Positions 1-8,304 of a stretch of 64,000 nucleotides of DNA are shown in pieces. The notes beneath the pieces are model-generated. The model worked only from the letters and a program-made list of their open reading frames with translations. It was not told where the DNA came from and did no database searches. Source of the stretch: Kibdelosporangium persicum (lineage in GTDB: Bacteria; Actinomycetota; Actinomycetes; Mycobacteriales; Pseudonocardiaceae). Each line of letters begins with the position of its first letter. Positions within the stretch are counted from its first letter, which is position 1. Position numbers and translations under genes: made by a program. The stretch covers positions 124,001-188,000 of the forward strand of contig NZ_JAAATY010000018.1 of assembly GCF_013280595.1 (NCBI RefSeq), in the 5' to 3' direction.

Positions 1-557
1 GGGCGAGCCTGGACAACGCCGCCGACGTGGTGCAGGAAGCGCTGTACGAGCAGTACACGCGCCTGTTCGCGGCGATGACGGCGCCGACGTACGCCACGCC
101 GGGCAACGTCGACGTGCCGGATCTGTGGCCGGAGTTCTCCCGGGACGGCCTGACCGTCCTGGACGGCGAGGTCGCGGAGATCGACGGGCTGCGGTTCGGG
201 TTCGTCGGCGGCGCGTTGCTGTCGCCGGGCGGACGTGTCCGGCGGTCCGGGGCGTGGTTTCCGTACCTGCGCACCGAGGACGACTACAACGCCTCGGTCG
301 GCAAGCTGACGGACGTCGACGTGCTGTGCACGCACATCCCGCCCGCTGTGCCGGAACTCACCTACGACGTCGTGGCGCGACGCCCCGAGCTCGGGTCGTA
401 CGCGTTACGCGAGTTGATCATCGAGCAACGGCCGCGGTGGTCGTTGTTCGGTCACGTGCACCAACCGCTCTCCGGGAGGATGCGGTTCGCCTGGACCGAC
501 TGCATCAATGTCGGGCACTTCCAGCGCAGGCAGGTGCCGCACGTGCTGCGCTGGTGA
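1..557 (+). CDS. Metallophosphoesterase, 3' part
   Basis: The reading frame is already open at the left edge, so the gene starts upstream of the window. The visible ~185 residues are the C-terminal half of a calcineurin-like phosphoesterase. A CTHIPP segment (metal-binding His of the THxPP type) is followed about 40 residues later by FGHVHQP, the GHxHxP metal-binding signature of the family. Metal-binding motifs from the N-terminal half (DxH, GDxxD) would be outside the window. These enzymes hydrolyse phosphomono- or diesters with a dinuclear metal centre; the substrate cannot be told from here. It ends 23 bases before the SRPBCC gene on the same strand, but that gene seems to have its own promoter. 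Confidence 0.8.
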   Translation, partial: ASLDNAADVVQEALYEQYTRLFAAMTAPTYATPGNVDVPDLWPEFSRDGLTVLDGEVAEIDGLRFGFVGGALLSPGGRVRRSGAWFPYLRTEDDYNASVGKLTDVDVLCTHIPPAVPELTYDVVARRPELGSYALRELIIEQRPRWSLFGHVHQPLSGRMRFAWTDCINVGHFQRRQVPHVLRW

Positions 558-580
558 CCTCACCAGGTAGCCTGCCCGGC

Positions 581-1021
581 ATGGCCGACGAGTCCACCCA
601 GTCCATCACCGTAGAGGCAGACGCGGACACGATCATGGGCGTGATCGCCGATTTCGCCGCGTACCCGGAGTGGACCGGGGCGGTGAAAGAGACCGAGGTC
701 CTCACCGAGGACGGCGACGGCCAGGCCACCCAGGTCCGGTTCGTCATCGACGCCGGGATGTTCAAGGACACGTACACGCTGGAGTACGAGTGGGCCGAGG
801 ACGGCCTGTCGGTGAACTGGCACCTGGTGAAGGGCCAGATGCAGCGCTCGCAGCGCGGCCGCTACCTGCTGGAGCCGCAGGGTGACGACGCGACCAAGGT
901 GACGTACACGCTGTCGGTGCAGCTGGCCGTGCCGATGATCGGCATGTTCCGCCGCAAGGCCGAAAAGATGATCATGGACATCGCGCTGAAGGACCTCAAG
1001 CGCCGCGCCGAAGGGTTGTAA
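581..1021 (+). CDS. SRPBCC-family protein (START-like fold)
   Basis: A 146-residue cytosolic protein of the polyketide cyclase/START-like SRPBCC superfamily. The N-terminal part (ITVEADADTIMGVIADFAAYPEW) has the usual first strand and helix pair with the Yxx-W turn, and the C-terminal half ends in a long basic helix (RRKAEKMIMDIALKDLKRR). The fold makes a hydrophobic ligand cavity; no ligand is known. The M. tuberculosis counterpart is Rv2185c, likewise next to an ArsA-like ATPase. A TAGCCT -10 box at 568-573 lies 7 bases before the ATG and no Shine-Dalgarno is visible, so a leaderless transcript is likely. The downstream ATPase gene begins 8 bases after the stop. Confidence 0.85.
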   Translation: MADESTQSITVEADADTIMGVIADFAAYPEWTGAVKETEVLTEDGDGQATQVRFVIDAGMFKDTYTLEYEWAEDGLSVNWHLVKGQMQRSQRGRYLLEPQGDDATKVTYTLSVQLAVPMIGMFRRKAEKMIMDIALKDLKRRAEGL

Positions 1022-1029
1022 CCACCGCC

Positions 1030-2190
1030 TTGCGGATCCTGCTGTTCACCGGAAAGGGCGGGGTGGGCAAGACCACCCTGGCCGCGGCCACCGCGGTGCG
1101 GCTGGCCGGGCGCGGGCGCGAGACGCTGGTCGTGTCCACCGACCCGGCGCACTCGCTGGCGGACGCGTTCGGCACCAAGCTCACCGGTGCCCCCGCGCTG
1201 GTGGACGCCCGGCTGCACGCGGCGCACGTGGACACCCGTGGCCTCGTCGATTCGGCGTGGGACGAGCTGCGCGCCCAGCTGCGGGCCGTGCTGGCCGGCG
1301 CCGGCGTGGACGAGCTCGACGCCGAAGAGCTGACCGTCGTGCCCGGCCTGGACGAACTGCTGGCGTTGACCGAGGTGGCCCGGCTGGCCAGGACCGGCCA
1401 GTGGGACACGGTCGTGGTCGACTGCGGGCCGACCGCGGAGACGTTGCGGCTGCTGGCGTTGCCCGACGCGATCGCGACCTACCTGCGGCGCGCGTTTCCC
1501 GCCCGCTCGGTCCGGGGAATGGTCTCCGGTATGGGACGACAGGGCTGGATCGACGCGGTCGGCAGGCTCGCCACGCACCTGACGGAACTGCGTGACCTGC
1601 TGGCCGATCCGAAGGTCACCGGAGTACGGCTGGTGTTGACACCGGAACGGCTGGTGGTCGCCGAGAGCAAGCGCACACTGGCGGCGTTGGCACTGCGGGA
1701 CATCCGGGTGGACGGGATGATCGCCAACCGGCTGGTGCCCAAGGCCGGGATGCGCCGTGGCCCGGCGGCCACGTGGCTACGGACCCGGCGGGCCGAGCAG
1801 GACACCGTGCTGGCCGAACTGCGTGCCTCCACACCGACCGAGCTGCGCGTGGTCGAGCACCGCGCGGCCGAACCGGTCGGCCTGGAAGCCTTGGCTTCGT
1901 TGGCCGACGAGCTGTACGGGCGGTCGGACCCGTTGGGCGCCAGTACTTCCCGCCCGCCGTCGTTGCTGCAGATCCGGCCGGAGGGCACGGGCTATGTCCT
2001 GCGCGTGGCGATCCCGCTGACCGAGCAGTCCGATGTGGACCTGGCGCGGGTCGGGGACGACCTGGCGATCACAGTGGACGGTATGCGCAGGTTGGTTCCG
2101 TTGCCCGCGGTGTTGCGGCGCTACGTGGTCGCGGACGCCTCGGTGGACGGTGACGGCTTGGTACTGCAGTTCGCGGGAGCCACGTCATGA
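1030..2190 (+). CDS. ArsA/GET3-like ATPase
   Basis: A 386-residue ATPase of the ArsA/GET3 (anion-transporting or tail-anchor) branch of the SIMIBI P-loop class. The deviant Walker A GKGGVGKTT is at residues 8-16 and the switch I STDPAHS lies about 30 residues later (residues 37-43). The C-terminal ~80 residues (LLQIRPEGTGYVLRVAIPL...) resemble the small alpha-crystallin-like domain added to many actinobacterial ArsA proteins. It matches Rv2184c in M. tuberculosis. No arsenic genes are nearby, so a role in arsenite export is unlikely. The start is taken as TTG at 1030 because Walker A follows at the usual distance. Its TGA overlaps the ATG of the next gene (ATGA), so the two are translationally coupled. 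Confidence 0.88.
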   Translation: MRILLFTGKGGVGKTTLAAATAVRLAGRGRETLVVSTDPAHSLADAFGTKLTGAPALVDARLHAAHVDTRGLVDSAWDELRAQLRAVLAGAGVDELDAEELTVVPGLDELLALTEVARLARTGQWDTVVVDCGPTAETLRLLALPDAIATYLRRAFPARSVRGMVSGMGRQGWIDAVGRLATHLTELRDLLADPKVTGVRLVLTPERLVVAESKRTLAALALRDIRVDGMIANRLVPKAGMRRGPAATWLRTRRAEQDTVLAELRASTPTELRVVEHRAAEPVGLEALASLADELYGRSDPLGASTSRPPSLLQIRPEGTGYVLRVAIPLTEQSDVDLARVGDDLAITVDGMRRLVPLPAVLRRYVVADASVDGDGLVLQFAGATS

Positions 2191-2567
2191 GCGCCGAGCC
2201 CGGCTCGCGGCTGCTGGAGGAGATCGTGCTGCTGCTGGAGGCGGTGGCCGAACGCCTCGGGCCGTACCTGGACCGCGTGGCCGCCGAACACGACGGCCCG
2301 CCGGACAACTGTCCACTGTGTGCCGTCATGGCTTTGCTGCGCGGCGAACCGAACGAGCTCGCCGCGACCACGCTGGACCGGGCCGCGGACATCGTGGCGC
2401 TGCTGCGCGCGGTGCTGGCCGACCGGTGGGAGCCAGGCGTGCCGCACATGCCCGGTTTCCGGCCGCCCGGGCGTCCCGGTCGCGAGGCCGAGCCCGCCCG
2501 GCGTGACAATAGGCCTGTGCAACACATCCAGGTCCGCCGCGGACCGTTCGGAAACGACAGATGCTGA
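2187..2567 (+). CDS. Conserved hypothetical protein with CPLC motif
   Basis: A 126-residue protein of unknown function. The first ~35 residues are an amphipathic helix rich in Leu and Glu. A CPLC pair at residues 42-45 could bind metal or form a redox disulfide. The last ~40 residues are Pro/Arg/Gly rich and probably disordered. Small proteins of this kind sit beside the ArsA-like ATPase and the glucokinase in related actinobacteria. It overlaps the preceding gene by 4 bases and the following one by 7, so it belongs to a coupled ATPase-CPLC-glucokinase operon. Function unknown. Confidence 0.75.
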   Translation: MSAEPGSRLLEEIVLLLEAVAERLGPYLDRVAAEHDGPPDNCPLCAVMALLRGEPNELAATTLDRAADIVALLRAVLADRWEPGVPHMPGFRPPGRPGREAEPARRDNRPVQHIQVRRGPFGNDRC

Positions 2568-3517
2568 CGATCGGCGTCGACATCGGCGGGACGAGCGTGC
2601 GTGCCGGTGTCGTCGACAAACGCGGAACGATCCTGGACACCGCACGCGTGGGCACGCCGTCGGGCGCGGACGCGCTGAACGACGCGATCGTGTCGGTGAT
2701 CACCTCGCTGACCGCCCGGCACGCCATCTCGGCGGTCGGGCTGGCCGTGGCCGGGTTCGTGGCCACGGATCTGAAGACGGTGATGTTCGCCCCGCACCTG
2801 GCGTGGCGGCATGCCTCGGTGGCCGAGCGGATCTCGCAGAAGATCGACCTGCCTGTGGTCCTCGAACACGACGCCAACGCGGCGGCACTGGCCGAGTACC
2901 GCTACGGCGCGGCCCGCGGCGCCAAGGTCGTCACGCTCGTGGCGATCGGCACGGGCATCGGCGCGGGCCTGCTGCTCGACGGCAAGATCTTCCGCGGCGC
3001 CCACGGAGTCGCGCCTGAGCTCGGCCACCTGCGGATCGTGCCGAACGGCCGTCCCTGTTCCTGCGGCAAATCCGGCTGCTGGGAGCGGTATTGCAGCGGT
3101 ACGGCGCTGAGCGCGACCGCGATCGAACTGCTCTCCGGGCACCCCGGCCAGTCGACCGTGCTGGCCCGTGAGGCCGCGGGCGACGCGCGGTCCATCACCG
3201 GCCGCAAGGTCGCCGGGGCCGCACGGGACGGCGATCCCGTGGCTCTGCGGGCCATGGCCGAGCTGGCCCGGTGGCTCGGTGAAGGGCTGGCGTTGGTCGC
3301 GGACATCTACGACCCGGAGGTGATCGTGATCGCGGGTGGCGTGTCGGAGTCCGCTCCCCTGTTCCTGGACGACGCCCGCGAGATCTACCGCGATGCCGTG
3401 ACCGGCGCGGGATACCGGCCGCTGGCCCGGATCCGCACCGCGCAACTGGGCGACGACGCGGGCTTGGTCGGTGCCGCGACCCTCGCGCGCGATGTCGCGA
3501 ACGGCCGCCGGTCCTGA
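2561..3517 (+). CDS. glk: ROK-family glucokinase
   Basis: A 318-residue sugar kinase of the ROK family, phosphorylating glucose to glucose 6-phosphate in the cytosol. The N-terminal phosphate-binding motif DIGGTSVRAGVVD is at residues 6-18. The sugar and catalytic motif EHDANAAALAE is near residue 105, followed by the ATP-loop GTGIGAG. The ROK signature is complete: PELGH then CSCGKSGCWE, giving the Zn-binding Cys residues. There is no N-terminal helix-turn-helix, so this is the enzyme and not a ROK regulator. Length fits actinobacterial glucokinases (310-320). It is the last gene of the 1030-3517 operon and ends 4 bases from the convergent PH-like gene, with no terminator between. Confidence 0.87.
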   Translation: MLTIGVDIGGTSVRAGVVDKRGTILDTARVGTPSGADALNDAIVSVITSLTARHAISAVGLAVAGFVATDLKTVMFAPHLAWRHASVAERISQKIDLPVVLEHDANAAALAEYRYGAARGAKVVTLVAIGTGIGAGLLLDGKIFRGAHGVAPELGHLRIVPNGRPCSCGKSGCWERYCSGTALSATAIELLSGHPGQSTVLAREAAGDARSITGRKVAGAARDGDPVALRAMAELARWLGEGLALVADIYDPEVIVIAGGVSESAPLFLDDAREIYRDAVTGAGYRPLARIRTAQLGDDAGLVGAATLARDVANGRRS

Positions 3518-3521
3518 GACC

Positions 3522-3974
3522 TCAACGCCCGGCCTCCCAACGGCGCCGCAGATCGTTCAGCGCCGCTTCGAACCGCTCGGGCTTGAGTCGCTTGTTGTGG
3601 AGGTAGGGCAGCACCACTCGCTGTCCGTCCACGTCGTAGAGGGCGACGCCGGAGACCTGGAGGTGGGCCGCTGACTGGCCGGAGACCTCCTCGGTCTGGA
3701 TGTCCGCGATCCGTGCCCACGGCAGGGTACGCGCGTCGAACGCCCGGCGAACCTGAACGCCGGCGCCGGAGACGACGGTCGAAGGCCGGACGGCCAGCAT
3801 GAGCATGAACGCGGTGAACACCAGCCAGCCGGCGCCCATCCCGATCAGCACCCCGGCCGACGCGTCGTTCAACGACAGCGCGACCAGCAGCAGCGCACCC
3901 ACAACCAGCAGAATCGCCGTCAAGACCGACACCAGACCGACGGACACTCGGTACACGACGCGGTCGTTCTCCAT
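3522..3974 (-). CDS. PH-like domain membrane protein
   Basis: A 150-residue protein with two transmembrane helices (about residues 9-33 and 42-60, rich in Val/Leu/Ala) followed by a cytoplasmic bacterial pleckstrin-homology-like domain. The domain shows the characteristic RRAFDARTLPWARI, VALYDVDGQRVVLPY and a C-terminal helix (PERFEAALNDLRRRWE). Proteins of this layout (a PH domain close behind two helices) are common in actinobacteria and of unknown function. The start is taken at MENDRVVY; upstream codons in frame are not protein-like. It lies 38 bases downstream of pimB on the same strand and probably shares its transcript. Confidence 0.75.
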   Translation of the reverse strand: MENDRVVYRVSVGLVSVLTAILLVVGALLLVALSLNDASAGVLIGMGAGWLVFTAFMLMLAVRPSTVVSGAGVQVRRAFDARTLPWARIADIQTEEVSGQSAAHLQVSGVALYDVDGQRVVLPYLHNKRLKPERFEAALNDLRRRWEAGR

Positions 3975-4012
3975 GCCCGCAGTCTCGTGCAGCGGCCCGG
4001 GACCGGTCCCGG

Positions 4013-5167
4013 CTACCCCCGGAACGCCGAGAAGCGGGCGTGACCGCCGGACAGCAGGGTCGACAGGCGGCTGGCCAACGTGTCCCAGCGCCATTCCGCG
4101 GCGACCCAGTCGCGGCCTGCTTCGCCCATCGCGGCCGCCGCGTCGGGGTCGGCGAGCAGGGCGGAGATCCTGGTGGCGATCTGCGTGACGCTGCGGCCGT
4201 CGACCACGTGGCCGGTGACGCCTTCCCGGACCGTTTCCGGCGCGCCGCCCGAATCGCCTGCCACGACTGGGAGTCCGCTTGCCGAGGCTTCGAGGAACAC
4301 GATTCCCAGGCCTTCGACGTCCAGGCCGCCGCCGCGGGTACGGCAGGGCATCGCGAACACGTCACCGGCCACGTAGTGCGCGGGAAGTTCCTCCCACGTC
4401 ACGGATCCGGTCAGGACAACATGGTCCGAGACGTCGTTCTGCCTGGCCAGGGCCGTCAGTCTGGCGGCGTACCGGCCGCCGCCGACCAGGAGCAGTGCCG
4501 CGTCGGGCACTTCGCGGCGGATCGCGGGCAGGGCGCGGATCAACATGTCCTGCCCTTTGCGCGGCACCAGCCGCGACACGCACACGATCGTCGGACGGTC
4601 GGAAAGGTTGTGGCGCTTGCGGATCAGCTCACGAGCGGCCGGGTCGGGACGGTACAGCGAAGTGTCCACACCGGACGGCAGGTGTTCCAGGGCCGCGTAC
4701 CGGCCGAAGGCCGCGGCGAAGCGCGATCGGGTGTACTTGCTGACGTACGTCACCACGTCGGTTGTGGACCCGATGCGACGCAAAGCCTGACGCGACACCG
4801 GAAGCATGGACCAGCCGACCTCGTGGCCGTGCGTCGAGGCGACCACGCGCCGCGCACCCGCCTCGCGCAGACCAGGTCCGAGCAAGGCCAACGGGGCCGC
4901 GGCGCCGAACCACACCGAGGTGCAGGACTCCGCGCGGAGGATCTCCTTCGCGCGCCTGGCCACGTCGGGAGTGGGCAGCATCAGCGACGTCGGGTGCCGG
5001 ACGACCGGGAACGGCAGCGAGGCGTCGAACTCGGCCGCACCCGGCCATGACGGCGCGTACACGACCAACTCCTGTGCGGGCAACCGGGTCGCCAGCGCCT
5101 GCAGGTACGCCTGGATACCGCCAGGCCGGGGCGGGAAGTCGTTGGTCACCAGAAGGGTCCGAACCAC
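4013..5167 (-). CDS. pimB: Phosphatidyl-myo-inositol mannosyltransferase PimB
   Basis: A 384-residue GT4 glycosyltransferase (GT-B fold). It transfers mannose from GDP-mannose to PIM1 to make PIM2 at the inner face of the membrane, the second step in phosphatidylinositol mannoside and lipoglycan synthesis. The N-terminus TNDFPPRPGGIQAYL has the acceptor-side glycine loop. The STHGHEVGW segment is typical of PimB. The donor side has VSRLVPRKGQDMLI, and the E-x7-E motif appears as EGLGIVFLEA. It corresponds to Rv2188c and keeps its neighbour relation with the NlpC/P60 gene. GTG start, 9 bases after the upstream peptidase stop, so the two genes are cotranscribed. Confidence 0.88.
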   Translation of the reverse strand: MVRTLLVTNDFPPRPGGIQAYLQALATRLPAQELVVYAPSWPGAAEFDASLPFPVVRHPTSLMLPTPDVARRAKEILRAESCTSVWFGAAAPLALLGPGLREAGARRVVASTHGHEVGWSMLPVSRQALRRIGSTTDVVTYVSKYTRSRFAAAFGRYAALEHLPSGVDTSLYRPDPAARELIRKRHNLSDRPTIVCVSRLVPRKGQDMLIRALPAIRREVPDAALLLVGGGRYAARLTALARQNDVSDHVVLTGSVTWEELPAHYVAGDVFAMPCRTRGGGLDVEGLGIVFLEASASGLPVVAGDSGGAPETVREGVTGHVVDGRSVTQIATRISALLADPDAAAAMGEAGRDWVAAEWRWDTLASRLSTLLSGGHARFSAFRG

Positions 5168-5176
5168 GCCAGCACC

Positions 5177-6514
5177 CTATCCGAGGGTCTCCCGCAGGTA
5201 TTCCTGCCAGCCCGCCACGAACTGCTCGCGGTTCAGCCCGACCACGTCGACCAGCAGTTCGTCGATCCGCTCCGGGGTGGCCCGGCCCGCTCTGGCCAGC
5301 TCCCGGTACAGCTGAAGCAGCTTGGGCTCGCCCAGCTTCTCCGCGACGAACCGGGCCACCGAGAACGACTGCTGATAGGCCAGGTCCAGGGTGCGGCCCT
5401 GGGAGCGGAACTCCTCGTCGGCCGGCAGCCGGGCCGGCGGGCCGCTGGTCAGCATGGCCGCGTTCAGGTCCGGCGCTGCCTGGGCCAGCGGGATGCCGCT
5501 GTCGCGGTAGCCGACGTAGTCGGCGAACCCCTCCAGCAGCCACATCGGCGAGCCGTCCACAGTGGAGCCTCGGGCCGCGATGTGGGTGAACTCGTGGCGT
5601 AACACGATCTTCAGCGCGGTGAGCGACAAGGCGTCCGCGCTCGTCGCGCTCATCACCACGCGTTGCCCTTCAGCGGTGTTCTTGTCCACGTCCACCCGGT
5701 CGGCGACCGAGACGGCGACGACCGACTCGACCGGGAAGTTGGGGCCGACCATCGCCCGCATCTCGTCGCTGGAATCCGGCAGCACGACCACCGCCTGCTG
5801 CGGCCAGTCCGTCCCCCACACGCTCGTCACGGACTGCACGGCGGCGTCGAGTTCCGCCGCGACGCGCTTGGCCATGGCCTCCCGCGCCGGATGACTCAGC
5901 ACCAGGCCACGTTCTGTCGTGATGACCTGGCACGGACCGAAGTCCCAGGGACCACGCCAGGTCCGCCTGCCGACGCCCAGCAGGTCGTTGTCCGACCGGA
6001 TGAACCACGACCCGTCCCGCTTCACCAGCAGGTACCCCATCGGCCGCCGGGTAGGTGCCGGGTCGGCGCCGCGCAGCGCGTACGCCAGGTCGATCTCAGG
6101 CGCCCACAGTTCCTGCGCACCGGCCACGCTCGGCAGCACCGAGGAGTCCAGCGACCGCTGCGGTTGCAGGACGTACGACCACTCGCGCAGCGGGACACCG
6201 GCGAGGTTGTGGAACAGCGCCCGTTGCGCGTCCCGGAACTCCGGTTCGGCCTGCGGGTCGATGCCGGCCATGAAGGCCTGTTCGTCCCGGTGCTGGACGG
6301 CCTGCGCCCGCGCCCGCAGCAACACCTGGGCCGCTTCGATGCGATCGGCGGCCGCCGGCGCGACAGCGCCCTGGTTGGGCGGCGTGAAGACCTGGGCAGG
6401 CGGCGGGGCCGGAGTGGTCACGTCGTGGCGCGCGAACGGTGCCGAGACCAGCGCGAGACCGCCGAGCAGCGCGACCGCCACTCCGGCTACGAGCAACGCG
6501 CGAAACCGGCCCAC
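5177..6514 (-). CDS. Secreted or membrane-anchored HExxH metallopeptidase-like protein
   Basis: A protein of about 445 residues with an N-terminal hydrophobic segment (LLVAGVAVALLGGLALV) that acts as signal peptide or anchor, then a Pro-rich stretch and a large exported domain. The zinc motif HEFTH followed about 20 residues on by WLLEGFADY gives the gluzincin-type pattern (HExxH...E). A duplicated NTF2-like region may precede it. The corresponding M. tuberculosis position is Rv2189c/Rv2190c. I place the start at GTG 6512-6514 because a longer in-frame start at 6571 would lie inside the terminator hairpin 6548-6588; this start is inferred. Substrate unknown; the context (pimB, NlpC/P60) suggests envelope work. 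Confidence 0.75.
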   Translation of the reverse strand: MGRFRALLVAGVAVALLGGLALVSAPFARHDVTTPAPPPAQVFTPPNQGAVAPAAADRIEAAQVLLRARAQAVQHRDEQAFMAGIDPQAEPEFRDAQRALFHNLAGVPLREWSYVLQPQRSLDSSVLPSVAGAQELWAPEIDLAYALRGADPAPTRRPMGYLLVKRDGSWFIRSDNDLLGVGRRTWRGPWDFGPCQVITTERGLVLSHPAREAMAKRVAAELDAAVQSVTSVWGTDWPQQAVVVLPDSSDEMRAMVGPNFPVESVVAVSVADRVDVDKNTAEGQRVVMSATSADALSLTALKIVLRHEFTHIAARGSTVDGSPMWLLEGFADYVGYRDSGIPLAQAAPDLNAAMLTSGPPARLPADEEFRSQGRTLDLAYQQSFSVARFVAEKLGEPKLLQLYRELARAGRATPERIDELLVDVVGLNREQFVAGWQEYLRETLG

Positions 6515-6547
6515 GACTTGAGATCGTATTGCCCGGCGCGTCAGAAC

Positions 6548-6588
6548 GACGCGACCCCTGACCCGCACCACCGGTCAGGGGTCGCGTC
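6548..6588 (-). terminator. Rho-independent-type hairpin after the NlpC/P60 gene
   Basis: A perfect 16-bp inverted repeat, 6548-6563 against 6573-6588 (arm GACGCGACCCCTGACC), with a 9-base loop. It begins 20 bases after the stop of the NlpC/P60 gene read on the minus strand. No clear U-tract follows, as is usual in actinobacteria. Confidence 0.75.
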
Positions 6589-6607
6589 GCGACCATGTTC
6601 GTGCAGG

Positions 6608-7660
6608 TCAGCCGACCACGCGCTTGGCACCGAACACGTCGGAACCACCACCGCGGACGGTGGTGACCGCGACCGGCTTGCCGAACGTCGAGGCGTGCAC
6701 GATCTTGTCCGGGCCGATGGCCAGCGCCACGTGGTGGATCGACCCGGCACTGGCGCCGTAGAACACCAGGTCACCGGCCTGCAGTGCGTTCAACGGGACC
6801 GACTTGCCGACGGTGTACTGCTGCTTGCTGGAACGCGGCAGCGTGACGCCGGCCTGCTTGTAGGCCCACAGGGTCAGGCCCGAGCAGTCGAAACCACCCG
6901 GCGAGGTACCACCCCAGACATAGGTGTCACCCTGCCGGCTCAGCGCGGCCTGGACCGCGGTGTTCGCGGCACCGGGCGGGCCGAAGTACTTGCCGGTGTC
7001 CTTCGCCACGTTGAAGGTGGCCTGGTCGGCGGCCGACAGCCTGTTCTTCGCCGCCTTGACCTCGTTGATCTGCTTCTGCAGATCCTTGGCGCGGTTTTCG
7101 ATCTCGGTCTGCAGCTTGGCCGCCGCGTCGCGGGCCTCGGTGGCGCGCTTCTGCGCGTCCTCGGCCTTGGTCGCGGCCTCGGCCGCGGTGGTGACGGCCT
7201 TGTGCAGCTCGCTGAGCGCCTTGTTGTTGTCGGTCGCCAGGATGTTCAGCGCCGACGACCTGTCGAGGAAGTCCTGCGCCGAGGTGCCGGTGAGCAACGC
7301 GGACAACTTGTTGAAGCGGGCGCCGCGGAACGACGCGGAGGACAGGTCCTCCACCTGGCCACGGAACTGCTCCTCCGTGGCGGCGGCCGCCTGCTTGGCC
7401 TGGTTGGCAGCGGCCAGGTCGGCCGTCGCCTTGTCCAGTTCCGCCTGCTTGGCGTCCTTGTCGTCCTTGGCCTTGTTGAGATCGTCGTTGACGATCGCCG
7501 CTTGCTTGTTGAGCTCGTTGTACTTCTTCAGCGCGTCGGATTCGGTACTGCCTGTGGGGGGCTGCGCGATAGCCGGAGCGGGGGCGGTGCTAACCATCGC
7601 GATGATGGCGGACGCTGTCAGTGCTCCACGCATGCCGCGCTTGAGTCTTTGCGACGCCAC
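6608..7660 (-). CDS. Secreted NlpC/P60 peptidoglycan hydrolase (RipA-like)
   Basis: A 350-residue exported hydrolase that cleaves peptide stems (D-Glu/meso-DAP bond) in peptidoglycan. It starts with a twin-basic signal peptide ending near APAIA, then a long Ala/Lys/Asp-rich coiled coil (about residues 35-220). The C-terminal NlpC/P60 domain has the catalytic Cys in FDCSGLT and the His in SIHHVALA, with a third polar residue in IVHAST. This is the Rv2190c/RipA-type architecture, in which the coiled coil restrains the catalytic domain. GTG start at 7658-7660, with AAGGAGA at 7671-7677 ten bases upstream. The long structured leader (7680-7860) is a probable c-di-AMP riboswitch. Confidence 0.88.
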   Translation of the reverse strand: MASQRLKRGMRGALTASAIIAMVSTAPAPAIAQPPTGSTESDALKKYNELNKQAAIVNDDLNKAKDDKDAKQAELDKATADLAAANQAKQAAAATEEQFRGQVEDLSSASFRGARFNKLSALLTGTSAQDFLDRSSALNILATDNNKALSELHKAVTTAAEAATKAEDAQKRATEARDAAAKLQTEIENRAKDLQKQINEVKAAKNRLSAADQATFNVAKDTGKYFGPPGAANTAVQAALSRQGDTYVWGGTSPGGFDCSGLTLWAYKQAGVTLPRSSKQQYTVGKSVPLNALQAGDLVFYGASAGSIHHVALAIGPDKIVHASTFGKPVAVTTVRGGGSDVFGAKRVVG

Positions 7661-7679
7661 GTCGCGCGTGTCTCCTTCG

Positions 7680-7860
7680 TCTGTCCTACCGCCGAGGGAA
7701 GGGATCTTGCGTCCATGAGGCACGGGGGTACCTCAGGGACGGCCGGACAAGCGAGTGGACACGCACTCAAGCTCCGGCACGTTCTCCCAACCGGTGGGGT
7801 TTCGGTTCAGCTCCCCGACGAAGCTGACTCGGCGGCGATCTCGCGTCATCACCCTTGTTG
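7680..7860 (-). promoter_or_regulatory. Probable ydaO-type (c-di-AMP) riboswitch
   Basis: The leader of the NlpC/P60 gene carries two distant complementary arms, CCGCCGAG at 7835-7828 and CTCGGCGG at 7696-7689 (minus-strand order). They enclose a ~130-base G/C-rich region with segments like GAACCGAAACCCC and GGTTGGGAGA. The 3' arm lies 12 bases upstream of the ribosome binding site. Actinobacterial cell-wall hydrolase genes (rpf, NlpC/P60) are the known targets of the ydaO/yuaA c-di-AMP riboswitch. The class assignment is from remembered consensus, not a covariance search; the long-range pairing is directly visible. Confidence 0.6.
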
Positions 7861-8057
7861 GGCGACCGGGGGCCGCGAGGTCTCGGACAGGTTACGAAAG
7901 GACACGGCAGCCGTCCAGCGGCTCTCGCGAAAAACTTGGTTCCGTGACTGTTAAACCCCAATGGAGCAGTGCGGAATCCACGATGTGATGACTACAACAC
8001 GCAGGTCATCACGGTCGGCTGCCGTTCGGCGCCCGCTGGGTACCGTTCGGCGCCCGA

Positions 8058-8267
8058 TCAGGCGACCTCGGGCGTGTTCACGGTGTTCAAGGGGGTGATC
8101 GGGATCAACCGGAGCTTGGGCACCATGCCGGCACTGGCCAGCACGTCGATCGCGCGCTGCTCGGACGAGTCCAGTTCCACCGTGCTCGGCGGACCGAGAA
8201 GGACACTGACAACGCACTCCTGGCAAGCCTTGCCCCGCACTTCACAGCTGTCGCAGTCGACGACCAT
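8058..8267 (-). CDS. Small protein with two CxxC knuckles
   Basis: A 69-residue protein. Cys residues at 5, 8, 15 and 18 (CDSC...CQEC) form a CxxC-x6-CxxC pattern that probably binds zinc or another metal. The remaining ~50 residues contain VVSVLLG and a short amphipathic stretch. It has an ATG start with GGGAGCTGG just upstream and actinobacterial codon use. Similar short proteins occur near NlpC/P60 genes in Pseudonocardiales. A sequence close to the actinobacterial LexA box lies 22 bases upstream. Function unknown. Confidence 0.75.
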   Translation of the reverse strand: MVVDCDSCEVRGKACQECVVSVLLGPPSTVELDSSEQRAIDVLASAGMVPKLRLIPITPLNTVNTPEVA

Positions 8268-8288
8268 GTCCAGCTCCCAGCTCAGAGT

Positions 8289-8304
8289 TCGATCGTATGT
8301 TCGA
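8289..8304. promoter_or_regulatory. Candidate LexA (SOS) box
   Basis: TCGATCGTATGTTCGA matches the actinobacterial LexA consensus TCGAAC-N4-GTTCGA with a single mismatch in the left half. It lies 21 bases upstream of the ATG of the 69-residue Cys-pair protein, in promoter range. Confidence 0.4.

Noticed and set aside
1030-2190. Arsenite efflux ATPase
   Set aside because: No arsB, arsR or arsC nearby; the context matches the conserved Rv2184c type.
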